A stretch of DNA of 64,000 nucleotides from Actinocorallia populi (GCF_002995495.1 NZ_PVZV01000001.1:744001-808000); one strand, 5' to 3'. Counted from the stretch's first letter, positions 17,017 to 27,096 are shown. The notes: generated by a model not told the origin, from the sequence alone. Numbers and translations: made by a program.

Positions 17017-17249
17017 CGGTCGTCCCGCGACGGCTCGGCCTCGGTCAGGATCTGATGCTCCAGCTCCTCTCGCAGCCGTTCGGCCGTGTCCTCGATCAGA
17101 GTGCAGGCGAGACCCCTGCCGTGCTCCTCCCCGCTCAGCCGCCCGCCTCCGCGCCGAGTCGCCTTCCACCATCGCGCCGGTCCCGAAAGCCGACTGATGC
17201 ACCAATCGGGATAGTCCTCTGAAAGCCTTTCGACTTCCCGCTCGTCCAT
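17013..17249 (-). CDS. Small hypothetical protein in XRE/DUF397 locus
   Basis: 78 aa, starting MDEREVERLSEDYPDWCISR at ATG 17249 with AAGGG upstream. It is short and charged, with no membrane segment. An aromatic N-terminal helix (YPDWCISRLSGPARWWKATRR) is followed by a helical C-terminus (LIEDTAERLREELEHQI). I do not know its function; short proteins of this type are common beside actinomycete XRE/ATPase genes. It is coupled by GTGA to the frameshifted ATPase gene and divergent from the XRE regulator. Confidence 0.72.
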   Translation of the reverse strand: MDEREVERLSEDYPDWCISRLSGPARWWKATRRGGGRLSGEEHGRGLACTLIEDTAERLREELEHQILTEAEPSRDDR

Positions 17250-17396
17250 GCCCGGATCCCTTGTTCTTTCGACCGCGTTTCCGTGACGAGGCTCACATGA
17301 AGGGCTACTGTGGGCAACGAACCGCAGGTGCACCGTGGTGCCACCCGCTTCAAGATCCATTGAACCGTCATGCCGGTACGCCCTCGGGAGTGGCTC

Positions 17397-18215
17397 ATGA
17401 CCGCGCAGCCCGAACCCTCCCGGGACCCTGCCATCAAGGGGTTCGCCATCGCCCTCGGCGCCTTTCGCGTCAAGGCGGGAATGGGCAAGAAGGAACTCGC
17501 CGAGAAACTCGGCTACACCCCCGCCTACGTCAGCCAGGTGGAGGCGGCGAAGAACGTTCCTTCGATGAAGTTCGCCGAAGACCTCAACACGCTTTTCGAC
17601 ACCGAGGCGTTCACCGAGCTTCGGCAGAACATCACGGACTCCAAGGGAAACAGCATATTTCCGCCTGGCTTCACGGATCTCCTGGAGCGGGAGGCCGTTG
17701 CATCGACCATTTATATTTTCTCGGCCATGGTCGTTCACGGGCTTTTTCAGACCCCGGAATACGCCTACGAGATCCTCAAGTCGGGGCGGGCGTCGGATGA
17801 GATCGAGCAGCTCGTGGCGAAACGCCTGAGCAGGCAGAGCCTCCTGGTCAGGGAGAGTCCCCCTCAGATCGTCGCGGTGTTCGATGAAGGATGTATCCGG
17901 AGGGCCATTGGCGGTACAGCGGTGATGAAGAGCCAGGTGGAGCATCTCATCGAGCTTGCGGCGAGGCCGAATATCATGCTGCAGGTTGTCCCTTCCTCTG
18001 CCGGATCGTATCTTGGTGTCATGGGCGCTTTCATCATGATGGAATTCGATGAGGCGCCCGGCGTGGTGTACACAGAGGATTATGTGGGAGTGAATCTGGC
18101 GAACCATCCCGCGGTTGTACGGGAGTACAAAATCAGCTTGAACCTGATCAGGGCATCTGCCTTGTCCGTGGATGATTCCATGAAGCTTCTTCGTGCGGTA
18201 CGGGAGGATCTGTGA
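17397..18215 (+). CDS. XRE family regulator with DUF5753 domain
   Basis: About 272 aa from ATG 17397 (MTAQPEPSRDPAIKG), preceded by GGGAG; ATG 17370 would add nine residues. The helix-turn-helix occupies residues about 15-65 (ALGAFRVKAGMGKKELAEKLG, then YVSQVEAAKNVPS). The DUF5753 domain follows, with VVHGLFQTPEYAYEIL and a late VVPSSAGSYLGVMGAF. Family members regulate development or secondary metabolism and act together with a DUF397 protein. The GTGA overlap with the next DUF397 gene confirms the pair. Confidence 0.93.
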   Translation: MTAQPEPSRDPAIKGFAIALGAFRVKAGMGKKELAEKLGYTPAYVSQVEAAKNVPSMKFAEDLNTLFDTEAFTELRQNITDSKGNSIFPPGFTDLLEREAVASTIYIFSAMVVHGLFQTPEYAYEILKSGRASDEIEQLVAKRLSRQSLLVRESPPQIVAVFDEGCIRRAIGGTAVMKSQVEHLIELAARPNIMLQVVPSSAGSYLGVMGAFIMMEFDEAPGVVYTEDYVGVNLANHPAVVREYKISLNLIRASALSVDDSMKLLRAVREDL

Positions 18216-18418
18216 AGCGTAATGACCGCTCTGATTTCTACTGGCGCAAGAGCACCTACAGCGGGCCTACCGGTGGAGACTGCGTCGAACTCGCAGGCGC
18301 TCCCAGCATGGTGGCGATACGGGACTCCAAGAATCCTGAACTCCCTCATCTGACGTTCGGTCGGGTGGCTTTCAGCAGACTGGTGCGGAAGATCCGCTCG
18401 GGGCAGCACGACCTGTAG
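18212..18418 (+). CDS. DUF397 protein, first copy
   Basis: 68 aa from GTG 18212, overlapping the XRE stop. It has the DUF397 signature: FYWRKSTYSGPTGGDCVELA, then VAIRDSKNPELPHLTF and a terminal helix. DUF397 proteins are small partners of the adjacent XRE/DUF5753 regulator; some XRE/DUF397 pairs behave as toxin-antitoxin-like modules. Confidence 0.92.
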   Translation: MKRNDRSDFYWRKSTYSGPTGGDCVELAGAPSMVAIRDSKNPELPHLTFGRVAFSRLVRKIRSGQHDL

Positions 18419-18433
18419 GCCACCGGAGGGCTT

Positions 18434-18640
18434 ATGAATTCCCTGAGTCCGCAGGTCGCCCGGTGGCGTAAGAGCTCTTACAGCGGGCCCACCGGCGGCG
18501 AGTGCGTCGAGCTCGCCGTCCTGCCCGCAGGGGTGCTCGTGCGGGATTCCAAGAACCCCGATGCCGCTCACCTGACGTTCGGATGTGCCGTGTTCGGCGG
18601 GCTGGTTCGGGGGATGCGGGCGGGGCGGCACCGTCCGTAG
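18434..18640 (+). CDS. DUF397 protein, second tandem copy
   Basis: 68 aa, starting MNSLSPQVARWRKSSYSGP with GGAGG upstream of ATG 18434. It carries the same signature as the preceding gene (SYSGPTGGECVELA, VLVRDSKNPDAAHLTF) and the same length, so the two arose by tandem duplication. The N-terminus and terminal helix have diverged, leaving room for different partner choice. Confidence 0.9.
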   Translation: MNSLSPQVARWRKSSYSGPTGGECVELAVLPAGVLVRDSKNPDAAHLTFGCAVFGGLVRGMRAGRHRP

Positions 18641-18796
18641 GCGCGGAGCGGGGAGCGGGCTCGGGCGTCGGGGTGGGGCTCAGAGAGCGTTCCGGCCTCG
18701 GAGGTAGGCGAGGACGGCGAGGACCTCGTGCTCGCGGGGCCAGCTCCGAGGCTCCCTGTGACGGGTCCCTGGACGGCGGGCCCGTCCGCCGGATCG

Positions 18797-19609
18797 TCAG
18801 ATGACGTCCCAGGGTTCTACGAGGCGGAAAGGGACGCCGAAAGGGTCCTTGACGGCGGCGATACGGCCCCAGGGAAGGTCCTGAGCGCCTTCGGGGTGAG
18901 CCCTGCCGCCGGATCCGGCCAGGAGCTCCACCGACTTGCGGGCGTCTTCGACGGCGAAGTAGGTGAGCCAGGCGGTTCCGTCGGGAAGGCCGACGGAACC
19001 CCGCATCTCCTCAAGGTGCCGGCGGCCTTCTTCGTCCGCCCCGTCCAGTTCTTCGAGGAGCTCGGGGAACACGATCGAGGCGACGGTGTGGCCGTCGGGG
19101 CGGATCAGGTCGCCGGTGTCGCCGCGGCGGGGCGGACGGTAGCCGAAGACCGTTCGGTAGAAGGCCAGGGCGTGTTCCTGTTCGAGGGCGGGGAGCTCGT
19201 TGAAGATGAGGGTGCCGGGGCCGTTGACGAGCCGGGTTCCGACGAGCTCCTTGCCCTGCCACAGGCCGAAGCGGGCGCCGAGTACGTCGGTCACCACGGC
19301 TGCCCGGCCGCGTTCTCCGGCCTCGTGCGGCGGCCGGACGACCCGTCCTCCGGCGGCGCTCACCCGTTCGGCCGTGTGGTCGCAGTCGTCGGTGGCGAAG
19401 AAGACCGTCCATTCCGGGCCGTCCGCCAGGGGCCGGATCGCGGCGACCGGCAGGCCGTCAAGGAGGCACAGATCGTCCTCGAAGGTCCAGCCGAACAGGG
19501 TTCCGTAGAACGTCCTGGCCCGCTCGGGATCCGGCACGCTCAGTTCCAGCCAGGACGGTGTTCCCTCAGGGGGCGCGGCGTTGACCTGATCATGCATTTT
19601 TTCGCTCAT
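18797..19609 (-). CDS. VOC (glyoxalase/bleomycin-resistance) family protein with two domains
   Basis: About 270 aa from ATG 19609 (MSEKMHDQVNAAPPEG). It has two tandem VOC modules. The first contains PSWLELSVPDPERARTFYGTLFGW and ends with DVLGARFGLWQ. The second contains LIFNELPALEQEHALAFYRTVFGYR and ends with KDPFGVPFRLVEPWD. Two-module VOC proteins are usually metal-dependent enzymes or binding proteins; the substrate is unknown. It is a single gene, divergent from ask across about 220 bases. Confidence 0.88.
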   Translation of the reverse strand: MSEKMHDQVNAAPPEGTPSWLELSVPDPERARTFYGTLFGWTFEDDLCLLDGLPVAAIRPLADGPEWTVFFATDDCDHTAERVSAAGGRVVRPPHEAGERGRAAVVTDVLGARFGLWQGKELVGTRLVNGPGTLIFNELPALEQEHALAFYRTVFGYRPPRRGDTGDLIRPDGHTVASIVFPELLEELDGADEEGRRHLEEMRGSVGLPDGTAWLTYFAVEDARKSVELLAGSGGRAHPEGAQDLPWGRIAAVKDPFGVPFRLVEPWDVI

Positions 19610-19832
19610 GCCGGCATGTTTTCGAGCCCCAGCAGATTTCCGGGGAGGACACACGCCCGCCGGAGGAATTCCCGGCACGGACGGGACCTGGGTCCCAGAC
19701 CTTCGGAACTGCGCAGCTCAGGGGCGGGCACCGCGGCGGAGGCCGAGGATAACCGGATGAAAGGGCAGGGAACGTCCTTGATAGATTCGATGGGTCAAGC
19801 TACACCCCCGATCTACTGAGGAGCGCCCTACC

Positions 19833-21097
<1,265 letters not shown>

Positions 21098-21101
<4 letters not shown>

Positions 21102-22153
21102 GCCGCAAGCCCACTCTGGCCGTCGTCGGCGCGACCGGCGCCGTCGGCACCGTCATGCTCGGCATCCTGTCCGAGCGCGAGGACGTCTACGGCGAGATCC
21201 GCCTGATCGCCTCCCCGCGCTCCGCCGGCAAGAAGCTGACCGTCCGCGGTGAGGAGGTCGTCGTCCAGGCGCTCGCGCCCGAGGTCTTCGACGGTGTCGA
21301 CATCGCGATGTTCGACGTGCCGGACGAGGTGTCCGCGCAGTGGGCGCCGATCGCCGCCGAGCGCGGCGCGATCGCCGTCGACAACTCCGGCGCCTTCCGG
21401 ATGGACCCGGACGTCCCGCTGGTGGTGCCCGAGGTCAACCCGGACGCCGCCAGGTCCCGTCCGAAGGGGATCATCTCCAACCCGAACTGCACCACCCTCT
21501 CGATGATCGTCGCGCTGGGGGCGCTGCACCGCGAGTACGGCCTGGCCGAGCTGGTCGTCGCGTCCTACCAGGCGGCGTCCGGCGCGGGCCAGGAGGGCAT
21601 CGACACCCTCTACTCGCAGCTGGAGAAGGTCGCCGGGAACCACGGGCTGGGCCAGCGCGCCGGCGACGTGCGCGAGGCCGTCGGCACCGAGGGGCCGTTC
21701 CCCGCCCCGCTGGCGCTGAACGTGGTGCCGTGGGCGGGCTCCCTCAAGGACGGCGGCTGGTCGTCGGAGGAGCTCAAGGTCCGCAACGAGTCCCGCAAGA
21801 TCCTCGACCTGCCCGGTCTGCGGGTCAGCGCGACCTGCGTGCGGGTCCCGGTCGTCACCACCCACTCGCTGGCCGTCCACGCGGTCTTCGAGCGGGAGGT
21901 CGACCAGAAGGCCGCCCAGGACGTGCTGGCGTCCGCGCCGGGCGTCGTCCTGCACGACGACCCCGCCTCGTACGTGTTCCCGACGCCGGGCGACGTCGTC
22001 GGCACCGACCCCACCTGGGTCGGCCGGGTCCGCCGCTCGCTGGACGACCCCAAGGCGCTCGACCTCTTCCTGTGCGGTGACAACCTGCGCAAGGGCGCGG
22101 CGCTGAACACCGCCCAGATCGCCGAACTCGTCGCAGCCGAGTTCACCGCCTGA
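21098..22153 (+). CDS. asd: Aspartate-semialdehyde dehydrogenase
   Basis: 351 aa, typical length. The N-terminal NADP-binding motif is [16 protein letters not shown]. The catalytic Cys lies in [11 protein letters not shown], and the downstream substrate segment [15 protein letters not shown] follows. Arg and His residues typical of the family are in [17 protein letters not shown]. It reduces aspartyl phosphate to aspartate semialdehyde. It is coupled to ask by ATGA and followed by a strong terminator. Confidence 0.97.
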
Positions 22154-22165
22154 CACAGGGCGCGC

Positions 22166-22197
22166 AAGGCCCGGTCCCTCCGCAGGGGCCGGGCCTT
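22166..22197 (+). terminator. Terminator of the ask-asd operon
   Basis: A 9-bp stem (aaggcccgg at 22166-22174, ccgggcctt at 22189-22197) with further GC pairing toward the loop lies 12 bases past the asd stop. Confidence 0.8.
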
Positions 22198-22207
22198 CGC
22201 CGTTCCC

Positions 22208-22239
22208 GGGAATGTCGGCGGATCTCCGTAGACTCGGGG
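22208..22239 (+). promoter_or_regulatory. Conserved promoter block, copy 1
   Basis: The sequence gggaatgtcggcggatctcc followed by gtagactcgggg is repeated almost exactly before the next paralogous gene (23706-23736). TAGACT at 22229-22234 is a likely -10. Conservation between the paralogues suggests that the promoter was duplicated with the gene and kept. Confidence 0.6.
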
Positions 22240-22268
22240 TGCCCCCGCCAGGGTCAAGGAGAGCAAGA

Positions 22269-23657
22269 GTGAGCAGGCGGACGGATTACCTGGAGCATCC
22301 GGGAAGCGGAAGCGGTGCCAAGTTCTACGAGGTGGTGCGGGTCGGACCCCGCGTGACGGTCACCTACGGGCGGGTCGGGAAGGCAGGGCGGACCAGGACG
22401 GTCGAGCACGCCACCGAGCGGGAGGCCGTCGCCGACGCCGCGCACAAGGTCTACGACAAGATCATCTATGGGCGGTACGTACGGACCGCGAAGGGCGCCG
22501 GCATCGGACGTCCCCCGCAGGCGCCCGTCCTCTGGCGGTTCGGCGGCGGATCCCGCGCGTTCGGGCTCTTCGCCGACGAACGGGGCTGCTGGGTCGGCAA
22601 CCAGTGGGGCGAGGTGTACAGGCTCCACCACGACGGCACGGTGTCCGCCCGGTTCCAGCTGCCCGCCGGGGTGAAGTGCATCGTCGCCGACGGCTTCTGG
22701 ATCTACGCGGGCTGCGACGACGGCAGGGTGTACGACCTCGGTGGCAAGGTGCCCCGCGTGGCGTACGAGCTCGCTGAGGGCGTCGGCGTCTACTGGCTCG
22801 ACGTCGACGACGGGACGCTCGGCGTCTCCCTGAAGAACGGCCGGGTCGCCGTCGTCGATCATGAAGGGGAGCTCCAGTGGTCCCGTGCGGGTGAGGGACG
22901 CGAGGCGTGGATGGTGCGCTGCGCCGGGGACGCCCTGTACTACGGCGATTCGCACGGGGTCGGTCGCCTCCAGGCCGGGGACGGGTCTCCCGTCTGGCAC
23001 GTCCGGCTGCCGAGCGAGGTCCTGTTCGGCTGGCAGGAGCGCGATTCCCTCTACGTCGGGACGAAGAAGAACGAGGTGTACCGGCTCGCCAAGGACACCG
23101 GCGCCCAGGAGGTGGTCTACCCGTGCGACGCCTCTGTTTTCTCCTGCACCTCCGCACCCGACGGGCGTCACGTCTTCGCCGGTGACAACGACTCGTCCAT
23201 CTACTGCTTCGACGAGCTCGGCGAGCGGCTGTGGAAGCTCGCCACCGGCTGCGGCTCGGCGTACTCGATGCAGTACCACGACGGCAGGCTCTACATCGCC
23301 ACCACGACCGGCACCCTGGCCTGCATCGACGTCACGGAGGAAGCCGTCCTGGCCGCCAGGGGAGGGGTGGTCCCCCGGGCCGCGGACGTCGAGACCGCCG
23401 AGGTGCCGGACGGGATCGAACCCAGCACGGTCCTGGAGACCGCCACCTCGGCGGACGAAGGGGTGGTCCTGGAGTGCTTCGAGGACGGCTCCCGCACGCG
23501 GATCCGGGTGGTCTCCCCGGGATACGACCCCTCCTGGAACGTCCAGTTCCCCAAGGGCGTCCGCGAGCCCGGCGCCCGCTACCTCGTCGAGGGCGTCCGC
23601 CCCGCCGTCCGGGGCGGCTTCTACCGCGCCTACGGCGACATCCGCCGCCTCCGCTGA
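22269..23657 (+). CDS. WGR-domain and beta-propeller protein, copy 1
   Basis: 462 aa from GTG 22269, with AAGGAG 7 bases upstream. Residues about 1-75 form a WGR domain (KFYEVVRVGPRVTVTYGRVG; the W-G-R core is replaced by Y-G-R). A propeller of short blades follows, about residues 95-385, with repeats like CWVGNQWGEVYRL, IYAGCDDGRVYDL and VFAGDNDSSIYCFDELG. The last 65 residues are a separate conserved domain (VVLECFEDGSRTRIRVVSPG, then GGFYRAYGDIRRLR). There is no signal or membrane helix. WGR domains occur in PARPs and bind nucleic-acid ends; a sensor or scaffold role here is inference. Tandem paralogue downstream. Confidence 0.85.
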   Translation: MSRRTDYLEHPGSGSGAKFYEVVRVGPRVTVTYGRVGKAGRTRTVEHATEREAVADAAHKVYDKIIYGRYVRTAKGAGIGRPPQAPVLWRFGGGSRAFGLFADERGCWVGNQWGEVYRLHHDGTVSARFQLPAGVKCIVADGFWIYAGCDDGRVYDLGGKVPRVAYELAEGVGVYWLDVDDGTLGVSLKNGRVAVVDHEGELQWSRAGEGREAWMVRCAGDALYYGDSHGVGRLQAGDGSPVWHVRLPSEVLFGWQERDSLYVGTKKNEVYRLAKDTGAQEVVYPCDASVFSCTSAPDGRHVFAGDNDSSIYCFDELGERLWKLATGCGSAYSMQYHDGRLYIATTTGTLACIDVTEEAVLAARGGVVPRAADVETAEVPDGIEPSTVLETATSADEGVVLECFEDGSRTRIRVVSPGYDPSWNVQFPKGVREPGARYLVEGVRPAVRGGFYRAYGDIRRLR

Positions 23658-23705
23658 CGCCTTCGCCTTCACCGGAGCCGCATGTAAGGGGCCGTCCTCG
23701 TTCGC

Positions 23706-23736
23706 GGGAATGTCGGTGGATCTCCCTAAGCTGGGG
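23706..23736 (+). promoter_or_regulatory. Conserved promoter block, copy 2
   Basis: gggaatgtcggtggatctcc followed by ctaagctgggg matches the block upstream of the first WGR gene. TAAGCT at 23727-23732 occupies the place of TAGACT in copy 1. AAGGAG and the start codon follow at similar spacing. Confidence 0.6.
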
Positions 23737-23761
23737 CCACCCCTCGATCAAGGAGAAGCGG

Positions 23762-25192
23762 ATGAGCACGCAGACGGACTACCTGGAGCTCTCGGAGGAC
23801 GGTGGCGGCGCCCACAAGTTCTACGAGGTGGTGAGGTCCGGCACGCGTGTGACGATCACCTACGGCCGGATCGGCGCCCCCGGCACGGCCAAGACCACCG
23901 ACTTCCCCACCGAGGCCAAGGCGGTCGCCGCCGCGGCGAAGAAGGTGGCCGAGAAGGTGCGCAAGGGGTACGCGCCGGCCGTGCGAGGGGTGCGGCAGGC
24001 GCGGTCGGTGACCCGGCGGCCGGCGGCCGTCAGCCACCGCTCGTCCGCCCGCCAGGCGCCCGTCCTGTGGCGGTTCTCCAGCGGCGCCTCGGCGTTCGGG
24101 ATCTTCGTGGACGAGGAGCGCTGCTGGGTCGGCAACCAGCGCGGCGACGTGTTCACCGTCCTGCACGACGGCACGGTCTCCGCGCGGTTCCGGCTGCCCG
24201 ACGGCGTCAAGTGCATCGTCGCCGACGACTTCTGGATCTACGCGGGCTGCGACGACGGCAAGGTGTACGACCTCAGCGGCAAGGTCCCGCGCGTGGCGTA
24301 CGAGATCGCCGACGACGTCGACATCTACTGGCTCGACATCAGCGACGGGATGCTCGGCGTCTCCGACAAGAACGGCCAGGTCACCGCCATCGACCACGAG
24401 GACGAGTTCCAGTGGTCCCGCAACGCCCAGGGCTCCTCGGCCTGGATGGTGCGGTGCGAGGCCGACGACGTCTACTACGGCGACTCGTGGGGCGTCAGCC
24501 GCTTCCGCGCCAAGGACGGCGCGCCCGTCTGGAGCACGCCGCTGCCGGGCAGCGTGCTGTTCGGCTGGCAGGAGCGCACCGCCGTCTACGCCGGGACCAG
24601 CAGCAACCAGGTGCACCGCATCGCCAAGACCAACGGCGCCAGGGGCACGGTCTACCAGTGCGACGCCGCCGTCTTCTCCTGCGCCACCGCGCCCGACGGG
24701 CGCTACGTCTTCGCGGGCGACAACAGCTCCTCCATCTACTGCTTCGACCAGTCCGGCGAGCGGCTGTGGAAGCTCGCCACCGGCTGCGGATCGGCGTACT
24801 CCATGCAGTACCTCGACGACCGGCTCTACATCGTCACCACCAACGGCACCCTGGCCTGCATCGACGCCACCGAGGAGGCCATCCGCGCCGCCCAGCAGGG
24901 CACCGTTCCCGAGGCCGTCGACATCAAGGCCGCCAGCACCCTGGCCACCGTCGAGCCCACCGCCACCGTGGAGATCGTCGACTCCGCGGACGGCGGCATC
25001 GTCCTGGAGTGCTACGAGGACGGCTCCCGCCTGCGCGTCCGCGTCGTCTCCTCCGGCTACGACCCCACCTGGCGCGTGCAGTTCCCCAAGGAGATCCGCG
25101 AGCCCGGCGCCCGCTACATCGTCGAGGGCGTCCGCTCCTCCGCCCGGGGGGGCTTCTACCGCGCCTACGGCGACATCCGCCGCCTCCGCTGA
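23762..25192 (+). CDS. WGR-domain and beta-propeller protein, copy 2
   Basis: 476 aa from ATG 23762, with AAGGAG upstream. Its architecture is the same as the gene before it: WGR-like domain (KFYEVVRSGTRVTITYGRIG), a longer basic linker with paired Arg (VRQARSVTRRPAAVSHR), the propeller, and the same C-terminal domain ending GGFYRAYGDIRRLR. The propeller aligns with the first copy with almost no gaps. The main difference is the linker, which could change the spacing between the WGR and propeller domains. No enzyme motif is visible. Recent tandem duplication with both copies intact suggests dosage or heteromer use. Confidence 0.85.
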   Translation: MSTQTDYLELSEDGGGAHKFYEVVRSGTRVTITYGRIGAPGTAKTTDFPTEAKAVAAAAKKVAEKVRKGYAPAVRGVRQARSVTRRPAAVSHRSSARQAPVLWRFSSGASAFGIFVDEERCWVGNQRGDVFTVLHDGTVSARFRLPDGVKCIVADDFWIYAGCDDGKVYDLSGKVPRVAYEIADDVDIYWLDISDGMLGVSDKNGQVTAIDHEDEFQWSRNAQGSSAWMVRCEADDVYYGDSWGVSRFRAKDGAPVWSTPLPGSVLFGWQERTAVYAGTSSNQVHRIAKTNGARGTVYQCDAAVFSCATAPDGRYVFAGDNSSSIYCFDQSGERLWKLATGCGSAYSMQYLDDRLYIVTTNGTLACIDATEEAIRAAQQGTVPEAVDIKAASTLATVEPTATVEIVDSADGGIVLECYEDGSRLRVRVVSSGYDPTWRVQFPKEIREPGARYIVEGVRSSARGGFYRAYGDIRRLR

Positions 25193-25229
25193 CACCCCCG
25201 GCCCGGCCGAACGCCCTCACCGGCGGCGA

Positions 25230-25245
25230 TGTTCCACGTGAAACC
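25230..25245. promoter_or_regulatory. parS-like chromosome partition site
   Basis: tgttccacgtgaaacc matches the ParB-binding parS consensus tGTTNCACGTGAAACa at 15 of 16 positions, including the whole CACGTG core and both arms. It lies in the 146-base gap before the S9 peptidase gene. I found no second copy by eye in the window. Confidence 0.75.
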
Positions 25246-25338
25246 CCGTTCCGGGAGCCTGAGCGGGGGCCGGGCTCCCGGAGATCCGCCCGTGGCTGAA
25301 GGCGCGAGGGACGGCGCCTCGTGGGATAGACATGGAAC

Positions 25339-27096
25339 ATGAGCGACGAGCGGTGGAAGCAGCGGTTTCGGGCGGCGCGGGTGAGTCTCCCGGGATGGGC
25401 GCGGGAGGCTCCCGAGCGGGCGGTCTTCCGGTCCAACGTCAGCGGGACCTGGGAGATCTACACCTGGGACCGGGGCACGGGGGAGCAGCGGCAGGCGACG
25501 AGTCGGCCGAACGGGACGCTGATGGGCGGGCTCGACCCGTACGGGCGGGAGCTGTGGTGGTTCGCCGACACCGACGGCGACGAGTTCGGGGTGTGGATGC
25601 GCCAGCCGTTCGAGGGCGGGGAGGCGGTGGCCGCGACACCGCTGGAGCCGTCCTACCCGGCGGGGCTGGCGCTGGGGCGCAGCGGCCGGGTGCTGGTCGG
25701 GCGGAGCGGCAAGCACGGCACGTCGGTGCACCTGATCGACCCCGGGCAGGAGCCCGTGACGATCTACGAGCACGCGGAGAACGCCTACCTGGGCGGGCTC
25801 TCCCGTGACGAGCGGCTGATCGCGATCGGGCACAGCGAGCACGGGGACAGCCGCCACCCGGCGCTGCGGATCCTGCGCCCGGACGGCTCGCCCGTCGCGG
25901 AGTTGTGGGACGGGCCGGGCAAGGGCGTGGGGCCGTCCGGTTTCTCCCCCGTGGAAGGCGACCCGCGGCTGCTGGTCGACCACGAGCGGCGCGGCAGGGA
26001 GGAGCTCCTCCTCTGGAACCCGCTGACCGGCGAGGAGCAGGAGCTGGTCTTCGACCTGCCCGGCGAGGTCGGCGCCAGCTGGTTCCCCGACGGGAGCGCC
26101 CTGCTGGTCTCGCACGGCTACGAGGCGCGCGACGAGCTGTTCCGCTACGACCTCTCGACCGGCGAGCTGGCGCGGATCGACACCCCGCGCGGCTGCCTCG
26201 GCGGGGCCACCGCCCGCCCGGACGGCACCGTCGAGTACAGCTTCACCTGCGCGGCCGAGCCGCCGGTGATCCGCTCCACCACGGGCGCGGTGGTGCTGAC
26301 CCCGCCCGGCGAGCCCGCCCCGCCGTCCGTCCCGGTGGAGGACCTGTGGGTCGACGGGCCCGGCGGGCGGATCCACGCGCTGGTGTCCAGGCCGGCGGGC
26401 GAGGGCCCGTTCCCGACGGTCTTCGACGTGCACGGCGGCCCCACCGCGCAGGACGTCGACGCCTTCAACCCCGGCACCGCCGCCTGGATCGACCACGGGT
26501 TCGCGGTCGTCCAGGTCAACTACCGGGGCTCCACCGGCTACGGCTCGGCCTGGCGCGACGCCCTGGAGGAGAAGGTCGGCCTGATCGAGCTCGAGGACAT
26601 CAAGGCCGTCCGCGACCGGGTCGTCGAGACGGGCCTCGCCGACCCGGACAAGCTGGTCCTGGCGGGCGGCTCGTGGGGCGGCTACCTCACCCTGCTCGGC
26701 ATCGGCACCCGGCCCGACGACTGGTCCGTCGCCGTCTCGGCCGTCCCCGTCGCCGACTACGTGGCGGCGTACGAGGACGAGATGGAGGCGCTCCAGGCCT
26801 TCGACCGCTCCCTGTTCGGCGGTTCCCCCGCGGAGGTGCCGGACAAGTACCGCGAGTCGTCTCCGATCACCTACGTCGACGCGGTGAAGGTCCCGGTCCT
26901 GATCCTCGCCGGGGAGAACGACCCGCGCTGCCCCATCCGCCAGATCGACAACTACCTGGCACGGCTCGCCGACCGGGGCGTCCCCCACGAGACCTACCGC
27001 TACGACGCCGGGCACGGTTCCCTCGTCGTCGAGGAGCGCATCAGGCAGACCGAAGCCGAGATCACCTTCGCCCGCAAGGCCCTCGGCCTCCTGTGA
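25339..27096 (+). CDS. S9 family peptidase (prolyl oligopeptidase type)
   Basis: 585 aa, cytoplasmic (no signal peptide). An N-terminal seven-bladed propeller of about 330 aa precedes an alpha/beta hydrolase domain. The catalytic triad is readable: S445 in GGSWGG, D528 in GENDPRC, H559 in AGHGS. The oxyanion region FDVHGGPTAQD is present. Members cleave short peptides or acyl-peptides. It is a single gene after the tandem WGR pair and the parS-like site, with a strong terminator behind it. Start ATG 25339. Confidence 0.93.
   Translation: MSDERWKQRFRAARVSLPGWAREAPERAVFRSNVSGTWEIYTWDRGTGEQRQATSRPNGTLMGGLDPYGRELWWFADTDGDEFGVWMRQPFEGGEAVAATPLEPSYPAGLALGRSGRVLVGRSGKHGTSVHLIDPGQEPVTIYEHAENAYLGGLSRDERLIAIGHSEHGDSRHPALRILRPDGSPVAELWDGPGKGVGPSGFSPVEGDPRLLVDHERRGREELLLWNPLTGEEQELVFDLPGEVGASWFPDGSALLVSHGYEARDELFRYDLSTGELARIDTPRGCLGGATARPDGTVEYSFTCAAEPPVIRSTTGAVVLTPPGEPAPPSVPVEDLWVDGPGGRIHALVSRPAGEGPFPTVFDVHGGPTAQDVDAFNPGTAAWIDHGFAVVQVNYRGSTGYGSAWRDALEEKVGLIELEDIKAVRDRVVETGLADPDKLVLAGGSWGGYLTLLGIGTRPDDWSVAVSAVPVADYVAAYEDEMEALQAFDRSLFGGSPAEVPDKYRESSPITYVDAVKVPVLILAGENDPRCPIRQIDNYLARLADRGVPHETYRYDAGHGSLVVEERIRQTEAEITFARKALGLL

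Noticed and set aside
18658-18796. Minus-strand frame reading REHEVLAVLAYLRGRNAL then stop, recalling a LuxR-type HTH start
   Set aside because: Too short, no start or upstream continuation with coding character, and the resemblance covers only about ten residues.
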